From contig CALZFC010000146.1 in the NCBI GenBank assembly GCA_945643635.1, forward strand, positions 1 through 64,000: a DNA stretch of 64,000 nucleotides, read 5' to 3'. The notes under the pieces were generated by a model. That model did not search any database, had not been told where the DNA came from, and saw only the letters and a program-made list of their open reading frames with translations. Made by a program: the position numbers and the translations under genes. Numbering within the stretch: position 1 is the first letter of the stretch; the number at the start of each line of letters is the position of its first letter. Source of the DNA: Allodiplogaster sudhausi. Lineage: Eukaryota; Nematoda; Chromadorea; Rhabditida; Diplogasteridae. Below, one piece after another: positions 23,709 to 34,755 of this stretch.

Positions 23709-25087
23709 ATGACCGATTCGGCGGTGGCTCCACGGGTATAAGCTTTCCTTTTGCAGAACTGGTGATAAGTCATTTTTATTCCTGTTTTAGATACGGCCGA
23801 TGGAAACCGTGGAAACGCAGGCTGTGAATGGTTTGTGGAAGTCTTGTTATGGGATTGTCGAAAATGAGATATATGATGACTCGACCGTGGATGGACGCCT
23901 TCGGCATGGTTGGCTTTGCCTTTTTTTTCTCGTTAGCACTGCTGGATTCATTTTCTTTCATTTAGTGTTTTTTAAATGTTAATCTTTTTTTTTACAGAGT
24001 ATCATTACTTGCTCGGCACTTTGTCACGAGGCAAGAAAATGGAGAAGTGGATTGAGAATGAACTGCTGAAGTGTAAGTTATTATTGCATAATTAATTTGT
24101 TCTTTTCGCTTTTTAAAATAGTCATGATTAGAATTATTATTAAGGTAATGAGTTGCTTGCGATTCGCCAACGTGAAGCCTTACACTTGAAAAAGCTGACT
24201 GAACAAATCGATGGAAAGAGTTCAACCATCAGCAGTCCAAGGTCGCCGTTCTGTATAGTTGGCTGTTAGGAAAACAGGAAGGAAGACTTACATTTTAAAG
24301 GCGCTCCATCGATGAACTTGCACAAGAAGATGCTCTTCGCACGCTGAATATTCGATGGGAAGAGCTGTTCTTTCACCACGAGTTCATGTTTTTCGATGAT
24401 GATTCTGTGAGACTTCCAATTACGTTCTTACGTTCTTTCCTTTATCTTCATTTGTCGCGTTCTGCAGAGTAGCCGCTCAAGCGATAATTGCGCTGAAGAC
24501 TACTCTGAGTTCGTGGCTGGAAGCAAGATCTTTGTTAGTCTTTTTTATTATTAGCGTACATGTAATACTTGAGTCAAGTATGAAATAATTAAAAATTCGG
24601 GCTTTTATGATTAGGAGGTTTGCTTGAAATCGCTGGATGGTCTGTCTGAGCATTTGCTTTCTCAAAGGAGAGAATTGGAAGCTTCACTCTGTTCTGGTAT
24701 GTTCTTCAATTTAATTATGGCAAATATAGCTGTAAAACTTGAACAAAGTCAATATTCGTTCGGTGGAAGATATTTCAGTGATAACAAAATGTAATATTAG
24801 ACAGTTTCAAATAAGCGTGAGAGTGTTATCTCATGTCTGTGATTTTTTGCGCAAATATTTCTCTACAATTTATGTTGGTTTTACATCAGATTCACACAGT
24901 TTGTAACCCTCTGAAATTCCTAACCGAGAGATTAATTTTGACCTTCATATTTTTCACAGAAGCTTAACAGCTTATCGATATATATTAAGTGGCTGACTTG
25001 GAGCGCCAGCAACTGCAGCTGAATCGAGAGATTGCTTCTCTTCGCCTCTCTATGAATTCAACTAACTGCTGCTCTTCTGAATCGTAG
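23709..25087 (+). CDS. unrecognised coiled-coil protein
   Basis: Eight exons join in phase: 23709-23735, 23791-23908, 23998-24072, 24145-24241, 24301-24406, 24468-24533, 24615-24696 and 24990-25087, for 222 residues. The protein is helical and charged, with coiled-coil-like stretches near the middle (NELLAIRQREALHLKKLTEQ) and C-terminus (ADLERQQLQLNREIASLRLS). It also has a WEELFFHHEFMFF segment and an acidic/serine patch. No signal peptide or membrane segment. The open frame continues upstream of the chosen ATG through sequence with CSICWR, up to the TIR element, so an earlier start is possible. I cannot assign a family. The perfect phase agreement across seven introns makes a real gene very likely. 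Confidence 0.7.
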
Positions 25088-25597
25088 TCAATCCACTTTG
25101 GTAGTAAGGTTTTAAATCGATTATTATTGATAGTTTTAGCTGTTTTGTATTAACCGAGAGATATATTTTGACCTTCATATTTTTTTTTTGCAGAAGCTTG
25201 TAATGTATTTGGACAGTCTCCATTACCGCTCGAGCATTTTCTAGATCTCTTATTCTTTAAAAAGAACATGGTTTATTGGCTGATTAAGGTTTTTTATATA
25301 TAGGTTGTTTGAAAGGTTCGTTTTTTCGACGTTATATAACTTTGTTATTTGTGGTCAAATCTACAGCACATCTGTAAAATTCCGAACGTTCTGTGATTGT
25401 TAGTTATTTTTTTCTCACTATAATAAGTTATGATTAAACGTTCTTTTTATCTCGCTATTGTACGCACCAACTTCAATACGCTAGTACTAAAAAGTTCTCT
25501 TTATTTTGCATTTGTTAGGGAAGTGGAATTCAACAGTTGGCTTTTCTTTCTAAGTATGTACGCCCTAAATCTACCACTGTATTTATTATTCGAAAGT

Positions 25598-25629
<32 letters not shown>

Positions 25630-25664
25630 ACTCTCACTCTCTCTCTCCTCGCCCTCTGTGTCTC

Positions 25665-25712
<48 letters not shown>

Positions 25713-25726
25713 GCCCTCTGTGTCTT

Positions 25727-25818
<92 letters not shown>

Positions 25819-26227
25819 CCTTATCTTTGTTCATTGTTCTCTTTCAAGTCTTTCCTCTTTCTTCCCCACTCTTCAATAATAGTTTTTTTTATCGCACTAG
25901 GTTTTGCAGGTTATAGAGTAATCATGTTGCCACATGTGCAATCCGAAGAATGTTGTGCCGATAGACAAAAAGTGTGAGAATGACAAGAATGATCGTCAAC
26001 TATGATGCAATGCAATTATTCGTAGTGTTGGCAATTTAGTACTGTAGAATGTGATCTATTACATTTTAATAATTAATGTTGTATGGTAACACCAAATATT
26101 TTCTAGCTATTTCCGCGGGCTTCATGTATGGGCTCTAGGCAGGTGAATGAAGTGTGTTCTATTCTTTGATTCTATTCTTTGATCTAAAATAGAGCAACTT
26201 TAATTTCGCAGAAGAAGCGAAAGAAGA
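25088..26227. other. AT-rich intergenic DNA with simple repeats
   Basis: No exon supported. Contains the CT and TA microsatellites listed separately. Confidence 0.5.
25585..25816. repeat. (CT)n followed by (TA)n microsatellite
   Basis: About 180 bases of CT with two near-identical non-repeat inserts (CCTCGCCCTCTGTGTCT), passing directly into about 42 bases of TA. Confidence 0.95.
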
Positions 26228-27819
26228 ATGGATGAGGACGAAGAGACTTGGCTAACTCCGAGCGTCGCTTCTCAAGGGGCGCAGACTCCAAACATCGACT
26301 TGGACAAATGGCTGAATCGCTCTCCAAACGTCGACTACTCCACCCGCTCTGCTCTTAGCAGGAAACTCAAGGTCTACCAGGACAAGAAAGGTAACCTTCT
26401 GAATTTTATTCGTTGGTGTTCCGTTTTCCCAGCCATGGAACTGTACGATGCCTGTGTTTCACTTATTATTATAAAGAGGTCTATTTGCACCCGTTCGCAC
26501 CCCTTTGTTCATCAGGGTAATTTTCTTAAAATTTTATTAATTCAAAGTAAACCTAGTTTGAATTGGTATAACATTGTAATTGAAAACTATGATACGTTTA
26601 ATTAAGACGGGATAACATTTAAATACCGCTTTCAGTATCTAGCTGAGTTCTTTAACTTCTACATGGCTTAGACTTCTTTTTGTTGGTTTCTTTTCTGGTT
26701 ATAGGGGTAGTAATGGCTAAAGAGTACCAAGCTTTCACAATCAACTGCATGAATGCTAATTGACGCAGTGATTGAATGGATGTAATGTGAGGTGATTCGT
26801 GGGTGATTAAGCACTGCGCCGACAGTTGGGACGCAGTACGACATTGTCAGCTCTGGACGAAGAAGAAGCTTCTCGTCCTCCCCAGACTTCTCTTCCGTCC
26901 ACACCCCCCAACACTCTCCCCTCCTCTACTTTTCCTCAATCGTTCTGCTTCCCTTCCGCAACAACCAATTGTCTCGCTACCTCGTCTCTCGAAGATCCTG
27001 TTCCCCTGCTGGCAGCCCTTTCACTTCAGCATAGGAAACCCCATGATGAAGAAGAGGCAGTCACTAAGAAAGACGAAGATAACGACGAGGAATTCTTGGA
27101 TGCTGAAGACGACTTCTCGGATATCGAAAGGCAGCTCGAGTGCAGTGGTTGGTCGGAGTGCTCTCTCTCCCCGCCTTACTTCTCTTCTCTTCCTATCTCC
27201 TCTGCTCTCTCCCTCTATGCTCCCTTTTATCTCTATTTCATTCACCAATAGTCTGGAAATCCCGGTCTGTGACTGATTCCGGGGACAGTTGTATTGTATT
27301 GACCTTTGAGTGTAGCTTGTCCAAGAGAACACTGCCAGCATGATCACTTGTACTGTCGTTGTCATGCACTCGTTGCTGGAGTTTCTTTATATCTTCTTCC
27401 TTTGTCATCTCTTCCTCTTGGTCCTCCCGCCATTCAATTCTTTTTCTTCTGTATAAGCTTTTTAACTCCTGAATTATGCGTATTTGAACGTTTGTTTGTA
27501 GGAACAAATGGACGCAGCCGCGGATCGCGTGAGTTGGCGAAAGTATTTGAGGAGCCCCATGGACTTCTGGCGCAGGCAAATACTGTTCATCTCATTCCTT
27601 TTCATCATTACGCATGTCAAACAATTACGACAGATTTCCTCACAGTGCATTCAATAATGAATTTCGTTAGCAGCGTCCACACCCTCGCTCCAGTTCGACG
27701 AGTCCCCGCTTTGTGGAGATGGAGACGACTCCCCCTGCTAGGCTCGCTCCCAGTGCTGCCCCGAGCTCTACTCGAACTGTCTCTTTTATTTCTCTTTCTC
27801 TCCAACTCATCACTCTCTC

Positions 27820-27851
<32 letters not shown>

Positions 27852-28233
27852 TTTTCTCTCGCTCTTTGACCATCGCTCTCGCCCGCTCTCTATGTATCTC
27901 AACATCTCTCTCTGTCAATGTCGCTATATCTTTATGTCTCTCAACATCTCTCTCTCTCTCTCTCGTTTTTCTCTCGATGGTTCCTCCTGGGTAGTGCATA
28001 AGTAGTAGATGCAGATGGCGCAGAGCCTGCACTGCCCGTCCACGCTGGTTGCCTTTCCTCCCAGTCGCCAGCCCCTCTCCGCCTCCCCCACTCCTCTCTA
28101 CGCTCGTCCCCCATCGGCCGCTGCTCCATCCTCTCAGCTCAATCTTCATGAGAACCTCAAGAGCTTACAAGATATTGCCCGCCAGCAGGAGGAAGGTTTG
28201 TTCTGTGGTGCGAGAGGAAGAGAGAACTGAAGA

Positions 28234-28264
<31 letters not shown>

Positions 28265-28710
28265 GAGGAAGAAAGAGTGGAAGAATAGAGAGAGAAGGAG
28301 GAGGAAGAAGAAGAGAGAGAGAGAGAGAGAGAGAGTGACGGATTGCCAATTGCAGCTTTGCGGCGAGAAGTGCGAGGCGGAGGGCTGGAACGGAAGCATT
28401 CGTGGAGTGAGAGTCCAGACAACGAAGGTCTCAACCAAACTTGTATTATTCCCCAATCACTGCTTGCATCAGGAACCATGACGCCTTTCCACGCCATCAG
28501 CGCGAGCAAATCGGTGGAGTTCGTGAAGCGCCCCTCCACTGCAGACAGGACTCCCGTTTCGGTCAGGCTTAAGAATTTTTATTATTTCAGTTTTGTAACC
28601 TTATTCATTGAAGAAGTAATGTTACTATTATTTAGCGCTTACCAACACTCTCCCGCCGCGGTCGAGGCCGAAGTGCCATTCCTTCTCCGGCTACTCAACT
28701 CTCGTTAGTC
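26228..28710 (+). CDS. SLAIN-like microtubule plus-end protein (candidate)
   Basis: Multi-exon gene. Supported exons: 26228-26390, 26812 to about 27135, 27674-27778, 28009-28195, 28356-28561 and 28636 to about 28706; several joins are in phase. The N-terminus (DEETWLTPS, then DLDKWLNRSPNVDYSTRSAL and SRKL) resembles the SLAIN N-terminal pattern of an acidic EEWL segment, S-P-W and an Arg-rich RSL helix. An acidic EEFLDAEDDF stretch follows, then Ser/Pro-rich linkers, and the last visible exon has SRLPTLSRRGRGRSAIPSP. SAIP is an SxIP EB1-binding motif, and the SRLP/IP-rich basic tail is typical of SLAIN proteins, which link EB proteins and ch-TOG at growing microtubule ends. Overall similarity is weak, so the name is tentative; the gene itself is well supported. 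Confidence 0.45.
27820..27970. repeat. CT-rich simple repeat
   Basis: CT dinucleotide arrays in a SLAIN-like gene intron. Confidence 0.8.
28220..28335. repeat. GA-rich simple repeat
   Basis: GA/GAAGA array filling the intron between two SLAIN-like exons. Confidence 0.85.
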
Positions 28711-29200
28711 TTGCATCTTTATTTGATTCTAACAAGGATTTTATATTTTACGATTAATAGATTTTCAAATATATAGAGATAAATGGACTCAGACAGGTAT
28801 GTTACTGTGTGCTTCGTGATGTCTTTCTTATAAGAGAAGCATCTGTACTTAAGTTGCATTTTGATTTCATAAAGATCGATTGATACGGTTGAAAAGTTAT
28901 TTTGAAATTTCTTCCTTTTCTCTTGCGCTTTTATATTCATGTTAAAATGCGGGGAGAAAGAGGGCGTGTGAACTAAATGAAGGAATATGATAATGAGACA
29001 GCAGAATATAGAGGTACCGCTTAATCTTTATATACACTTTGGTGTGTGCAATTTATGTTTTCTACTTGGCTTCTGTTTGACTTAAGCTCCGCGGTGAAAC
29101 ATCTTTATTTATTTTGAATGTAGTACAGTAGACCATAAGTTGACTACAGGACTGAAATTGCTTGACGGCTCCATTAAGAGGGATGAATTTGTCATTTAAG

Positions 29201-29316
29201 AGAGCGACGCACAGATTTGGCTGAGCATGGAACAGCTAGAGGAGCTAATGGAGTTGAACATGGCTCTGGACAGGGAAGGAGTCGCATCGAATACGACGAC
29301 TGCTTCTAAGCTCTAG
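29201..29316 (+). CDS. unrecognised terminal exon
   Basis: After a TTTAAG acceptor, the frame encodes DAQIWLSMEQLEELMELNMA then LDREGVASNTTTASKL and stops at TAG 29314-29316. It is helix-like and protein-like. It may be the last exon of the SLAIN-like gene or of a separate small gene; the connecting exons were not found. Confidence 0.35.
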
Positions 29317-30098
29317 AGAGATACTCTTTCCATTCCGACTTTCGACTGTAATTATACATTCAATTTGGTTCTTCTAGTCTTGCATTTGCACAGCCTAATG
29401 TGTCAGTATCTCAGAGATGGCCTTCCCGGTTGACGTTTCTCTAACTGCTTCTTACTGGTATGCATTCCCCCTCCACTTTCCTTTCTTTCCTGATATTATG
29501 CCATTACTGCCCCATGACCACTTGACCCCTTCGACTGTCAAGAACGGTCAGCTTCCATCAGAGCCTATCTTGTTTTGCTATAAAATGTTTTGTAACCATG
29601 GAAAGATGTGCGATGAACATAATGACCCATTCTTTTGAGCAGTGTCTTTCGTCCATCAAGTTCAGACACCCATCCCTTGGTCCCACGGGTTTAGCTATGC
29701 CACAATCGTGCCTAACTAGACGGCTATATGATCAATGTTTAATCTTTTTAGCAATGTTACAGTTGAAAAAAGGCGAAAGACTTACAAGGAAGAATGAAAT
29801 AACCCGAAGGGCATAACTCCGAGGAAATGCAAACAATCATATACGATCCTTACTTTTATTTGATCGATCGTTTTCGAGCCCATGAAAGAGTTAGACTGGA
29901 TAAAAATCACAAGAATTCCCGGAGAGGGATAAAAAATAATTTGAAGGGCCAGCCCTGAGGTGGCAATAAGTTAGTACTAGCGACTGCCAGCTAAAGCGTA
30001 TGTTACAGGAGTGAGGACGAGATGTATGCGAGAGCAGAGAGAGAAAAGGATGTGTAAGGCGAGTGATGAGGTAGGGATCAGAGGAAAAGAGATCACGG
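29317..30098. other. gene-free stretch
   Basis: No supported exon. A 73-codon + frame at 29417 has no recognisable feature. Confidence 0.4.
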
Positions 30099-31924
30099 CT
30101 ATTCGAGGAAATCGACCGAGTCAGGAGGAAGCAACTCCGCCACTTTGCACAACTTCTCGTGTTGAAAACGTTCGTAGATGGATCGGCACTGAAGAAAGGA
30201 AGTATAAATAGGAATGCACTCATGCTTAAGACTACCTTGCTGGTTGGAGCAGCACGAATGGAGTCAATGAGGAGCAAGGAAGAGGAGCGAAGAGAAGATG
30301 CAGAGTAGCCAGTCATCGTAGAGAGACGGGCAGGCCATGGCACTCTCTCTGTCATGCGGTTAGCCAAGCAAACCGCAGAGCTGGCAACCATCGAGGGCAG
30401 GAAGTTCAGCAGAGACACGCTTAGTGCTGAACAGGGACACTTGAACACTCCTCGGACTACTGTCGACTGACTGGAGAGGTTGACGATGTAGTCAAGAAGG
30501 TGGAGGGTCTTCTGGGGGAACTCGTCAGTCTCTGCCAGGTGCTGAGAGAACCAACGAACAGTCGGGGCCACGACATCGAAGCCAATCGCAGTCAGCAGAC
30601 GACGCTCCATCTTCATAATCTACACACACAATTCCATATTACATTACCGGGTTGGCTGCTTCATTCAATGGGGCTTGTGTGCATAATTCAAATGCAGAAG
30701 GCCACTCTGACCTGGGGTCCGTTGTAGGTTTCATCAGTAACATGGATGAGCTCCTTGATCTCGGGAGGGTAGATGTCCTCCACTTTGGAAGCCACCAGAA
30801 GAGCTCCTGTCCCGGCGAGTTGGAGCTGAGGACGGGAAACTTCCACAAGAGAGAGCAGACGGTCAACAAGGGAGACCGCTAGATGGAACGTATCCTGCGA
30901 TTGGAAGCATTCTCTCTCTCTCTCAATTGCCTTTCTCTCTCCTCAGCACCTCCTCAAGGTTGTACTCAACGACAACATCGTGCAGCCAATCGAAGAGCAC
31001 AGCGCGCATATCTGCAGAGAGATCCGGCTGTTTCTTGAGATGCCGAGGGTCCACGCGGAGGAGCTTCTCCCTCATCAGCATGTACGTCAAAATATCCTGC
31101 ATTTGCCAGTACGTATGGGTATGAAAAGGAAAGACCATCTACCAAGAGAAGAAGAAACCTGAGAATAGTGCATGAAAGGAAGAAGAGAAGACGAGGGAGA
31201 GCACTCCTCATCCAGATGATCCTGTGCAGTCTCATAGAGAGAAGACTCTTCCTTCTCGTCATCCACTGGACTCACTGATCGCGGCTTCTTCCGCTGGAAG
31301 GAATAGTCAGTGAATAAGGTATTCTCATTGTAGTGAGAAGCCCCAAACCTCAGCCCGACCATCGTCCTCCTCAGCAATTGAGATTTCATTGTCTGCGATG
31401 ATTGCGAGTGGAACTCGCTCCTTCTACAATCAAGAATATTTCTAAAATCAAAATCACTTTCATCCACTTTACAATTTTTCGCAATCTTCGACACATAAGC
31501 GTTCCGAAACCAGCCGGATGACTGTTATGAAAATGAAAAGAACTTGCAGTGCAGAATTAGCTCATGTCCTTTCAAAGAGCAGAAAGAAGAACCTCGATCT
31601 TCTCGATTTGACGAATGACATTGTTCTCATCTGGAACTGTGTTCTCATCCACGTACACGGTAAACGGCTCCTTCAATTATCAGCATGCTCATTCTGACTA
31701 CGTTTTACGAAAAGTTTAACCGGCTTCTGAGCGGGCCGACTCAAATTCGAAGCGGCAGAATAGAAGGAGGCAGCAGGGCGAAGCTGCTGCTTGTTCCTCT
31801 TCAAGTGGCCGGCCTGGTTGTTTTGCCGGAGGGGTTGCTTGGCAGGTGCTCCCTTCTCGTTCGCTCGGATACTTCCTCTCGGAATCGCAGGTATCAGCCC
31901 AGTGCGGGTTGGCCGCTGCGCCAT
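30099..31924 (-). CDS. CCNA: cyclin A
   Basis: Regulatory subunit of CDK1/CDK2 in S phase and mitosis. Seven exons join in phase: 31924-31709, 31670-31593, 31521-31159, 31096-30950, 30894-30712, 30619-30236 and 30188-30099, for 486 residues. The N-terminus has an RxxL destruction-box candidate (RTGL, residues 7-10) for APC/C degradation. It also has the A-type signature PFTVYVDE. The first cyclin box includes HLKKQPDLSADMRAVLFDWL and LLVASKVEDIYPPE. The second includes GFDVVAPTVRWF and WPARLSTMTGY, then a tail with KLCKVAELLPP. Order and motifs match A-type rather than B-type cyclins. Introns are short (39 bp to about 100 bp). The MRAIL box reads MRAVLFDWL. Confidence 0.93.
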
Positions 31925-32708
31925 TCTCCCTAAATCTAGAAAAATAAATAAAAGCTATGAGTAAAGACCCCAGAACAACCTGTGCCGTTCAGGTAGAAAA
32001 TGAGAAATGAACAAATCGACAGATGCAGCATATTCAAAACCCAACCAAAAAAAATATGCAAATTTGCTCGCTGGCTTTTCTGGAGTAAGCTAATAACCAT
32101 ATGCAAAGATGAGCTAAAGACTACATAGAAGGGAGGAGGAAGAATACTAAAGAAAGCTATCCGAGATGAGAGTGAGAGTGCGAGGGAGAGGAGAAAGAGA
32201 AAATGGAGAGCGAGAGGTCAGTTGGTTCTATCAGTAGATCAGCTAGTAGAGGTCTGTCTGTCTCACAAGATACAAATAGTATCAGCGTTCAGAAATGGCT
32301 AGTCTCAAGCAGCATCGCATCACTCGGCATTCAAACTAACAAGCCTTGGCGCGTCCCCCGCCTCCTCTACCGTAGTCAGCGTGGGTCTGGTCTTCTCACG
32401 GATCTAGCAGCGGATGGCTTTCCCGCACATGGCAGAAACATTTCTCTGAGAAATACATAGCAGTTGTTGAGTTTCATGTTTAACCGTTTTGGAGAGGCCA
32501 TTTGGGTATTAACAGATCATCAGCAATGCCAAGGAATCATTCATTCCAATTAGAGAACATCGAGGCTTCAAATTATAAGGACACAAGTGAGGAATTAAAG
32601 TCTTTCGTCAAGTGAGGAATTAAAGTCTTTCGTTTAAATCGTGTAAATGATTCTAGCAGGTATTAATGAGTGCCTTCGTGTAGTTTTATAGCTTAAAATG
32701 CCGATAAA
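31925..32708. other. cyclin A upstream region
   Basis: Contains the upstream flank of cyclin A. An 85-codon + frame at 32203-32460 is Ser-rich and unsupported by splice signals. No other exon seen. Confidence 0.4.
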
Positions 32709-34606
32709 ACTACTCGGGAAAAATCGGAGCAACTGCTTCGCAGCGAAAAAGAAGCAAAGTTGTCATTTAGTAGCGAAATTTTGAAATAGCAGTGCTAAAG
32801 TGGAAGGGTAGTCGAACTCAAACGAACGACTTTTGAACTGCTAAGCGGTTGCATAGCTTAGTACTACTTCGCTGCTAATATTTGAATGCTCAATATTCTC
32901 GAAGCGAATATCCTTACTGAACAATGAAAGAAATGGTAAAAATTTAACATTTGACCTGTTTTTTCCATCAGCTGTTTTACCATATGTTAAGACTTTGGCT
33001 ACTTGTTAAATGTAATTCTTACGTGTTAAATGTTTCCCGCCTATAAATCAGGCCTAAATAATCTTTATTTCAGCAATTTTCTTGATGTTACAAGAGTAAG
33101 CGCAGTGGAATTGTCGAGTCTTACTCGCAAAAAAATGTTGGTTGAATTCGGTCAGATTTTCTAATGCCGGTTGTGGGATATTACTCTCGTTTGTTACAGG
33201 TTCTCCCCGTTCATACGTCAAAGGCCTCTTCTTCCGCTAATGCGAGCTACTGCGACGCGAGCAACTCAACAGTCAAATGTCGCTTCTGCAGTGTCCACCA
33301 ATGATACAGGTTCGGTGTTGGTTTGTTTTCTACTTGTTGTTTCAACGCTAAGAAAACTATTCGTACCGTATTTATCGTCCTTGAGATGAGCGGTTGCTTG
33401 ATGATCCTGGACAGCTGACACCTCATGACTCCGAAGACGCGAGCTCTTCAGGAGAGGACGAGTCATTACCCTCTCCTAATAACGGTATGTTTTTATGCTG
33501 ATGTGAGCAGTACAACTGGTTTTCTTTAGATACTATCGACATGCAAGTACATCATTTATTGGCGACAGCTCCTTCATCCATTTCGGGTTCATTCATTTAT
33601 GCTGTTCTTGTCTAAATCTATAATTTGTGTATTTGTTTAGACGATCTACACTCAGTCGTCAGTTCGCTGACGAATGATGAGTTGCTGACGACCTCCTTCC
33701 TTTTCGATGAGGGGATATCGAAGAAAGGTTTGCAAACTTAAAAAAAATATTAAGCGAATTCCTCTGTTACTATGTTTTTGACTGCACTATCACTGATCCT
33801 ATTTATATCTTTTCAGGAATTGATCGGTATTTCCTGCTAAATGGCGACCGTTGTGAGGAAGCGCACCAAGCGGTGAAGAAACGGATTCGAGGAACGATAA
33901 CTTCAGTTTCACTATGCGGAAACTGCGCGGAAGAGGAGTGAGCATACCTGACCATTTGTATAACTTTCATGTTAATTTGATGAGTGCCAGTTCGTATGAT
34001 TCGACGAGTGACATTTATCAGGATCACACATATCTTATTGATCTCGCGCATCCTTTCGCTTGCTCATCACGTGTACTTGTTATTTTGTTATTTTCCTCTA
34101 AGAACGAGCTTCTTCCTTAATGTTTGTTTATTCTTTCTGTATGTTTTAACTCCCCCATCCACTACCTTTTTGCACTGTATGCCGTGATTTTTTCTTCTCC
34201 AGCCTAAACAACTCTGTTGCTGTTGTTTAGGCTCCATGTTGCGTTGTTAAACTGTTATAGTAAAAGAATAAAAGTAGTTCCGGGCGAGATTTGGTGAAAA
34301 CAACGTTAAAGAAAAAAATTCGGTGGGAGCGCTACAGTAATCGTTTTAGCAATTGAAATGGAAGAAAATATTTTTGGTGTCATCACTCGTAGTATACAGT
34401 TTGCCTTTTAGCAGGCGAAATGCTGCTGCTTCGCATCCTCTTAGATTAGGCTTCGCTCTCATTTAGCAGCTGCTACGCACTTGAAAAGATGCATAGCAGT
34501 AAAAAATACTCGGAATAGAAGTCCTTAAGTGGAAGGGTAGGTGTGCGATTTGAACTGCTAAGCAGTTGCTTTTGAAGTGCGTAGCAGTTGATTTTTCCCG
34601 AGTAGT
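32709..34606. mobile_element. 1.9-kb TIR element carrying a spliced reading frame
   Basis: The ends are perfect 17-bp inverted repeats: ACTACTCGGGAAAAATC at 32709-32725 and its complement at 34590-34606. Inside both ends, related subterminal sequences recur (AAGTGGAAGGGTAG and TTGAACTGCTAAGC.GTTGC), partly as direct repeats and partly inverted, full of short palindromes such as CTGCTAAGCAG. No clear target-site duplication was seen. A small multi-exon frame lies in the middle. No transposase motif is recognised, so this may be a non-autonomous element or an element that captured a host fragment. Confidence 0.6.
33200..33941 (+). CDS. unrecognised small protein inside the TIR element (5' incomplete)
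   Basis: Exons 33200-33309, 33386-33484, 33530-33586, 33641-33727 and 33817-33941 (stop TGA) join in a single consistent phase. The product is Ser/Asp-rich (DERLLDDPGQLTPHDSED, then SSSGEDESLPSPNN). A helical segment DDLHSVVSSLTNDELLTTS follows, and it ends RCEEAHQAVKKRIRGTITSV then SLCGNCAEEE. The start exon was not found. Phase consistency over four introns suggests real coding capacity; the location suggests it belongs to the element. Confidence 0.45.
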
Positions 34607-34755
34607 GAAAATCACAAATTACCATAAACATTTCAACTTTTCGAACGCACCAAATATTTCTTGTGGATTTCGTTTTTGCTTTCAACCGCTCTTGTTGATT
34701 ATCAATGCTGACTTCCATTTTATTCTAGTGGATAATTAACTGAGTTCTATTTAGG

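Noticed and set aside
27238..27579. - strand Glu/Lys-rich frame within the SLAIN-like gene
   Set aside because: Looks protein-like but has no start, acceptor or family match, and lies in introns of the + strand gene; left unannotated.
32203..32460. 85-codon Ser-rich + strand frame upstream of cyclin A
   Set aside because: No splice sites or conservation-like pattern; probably promoter or spacer sequence.
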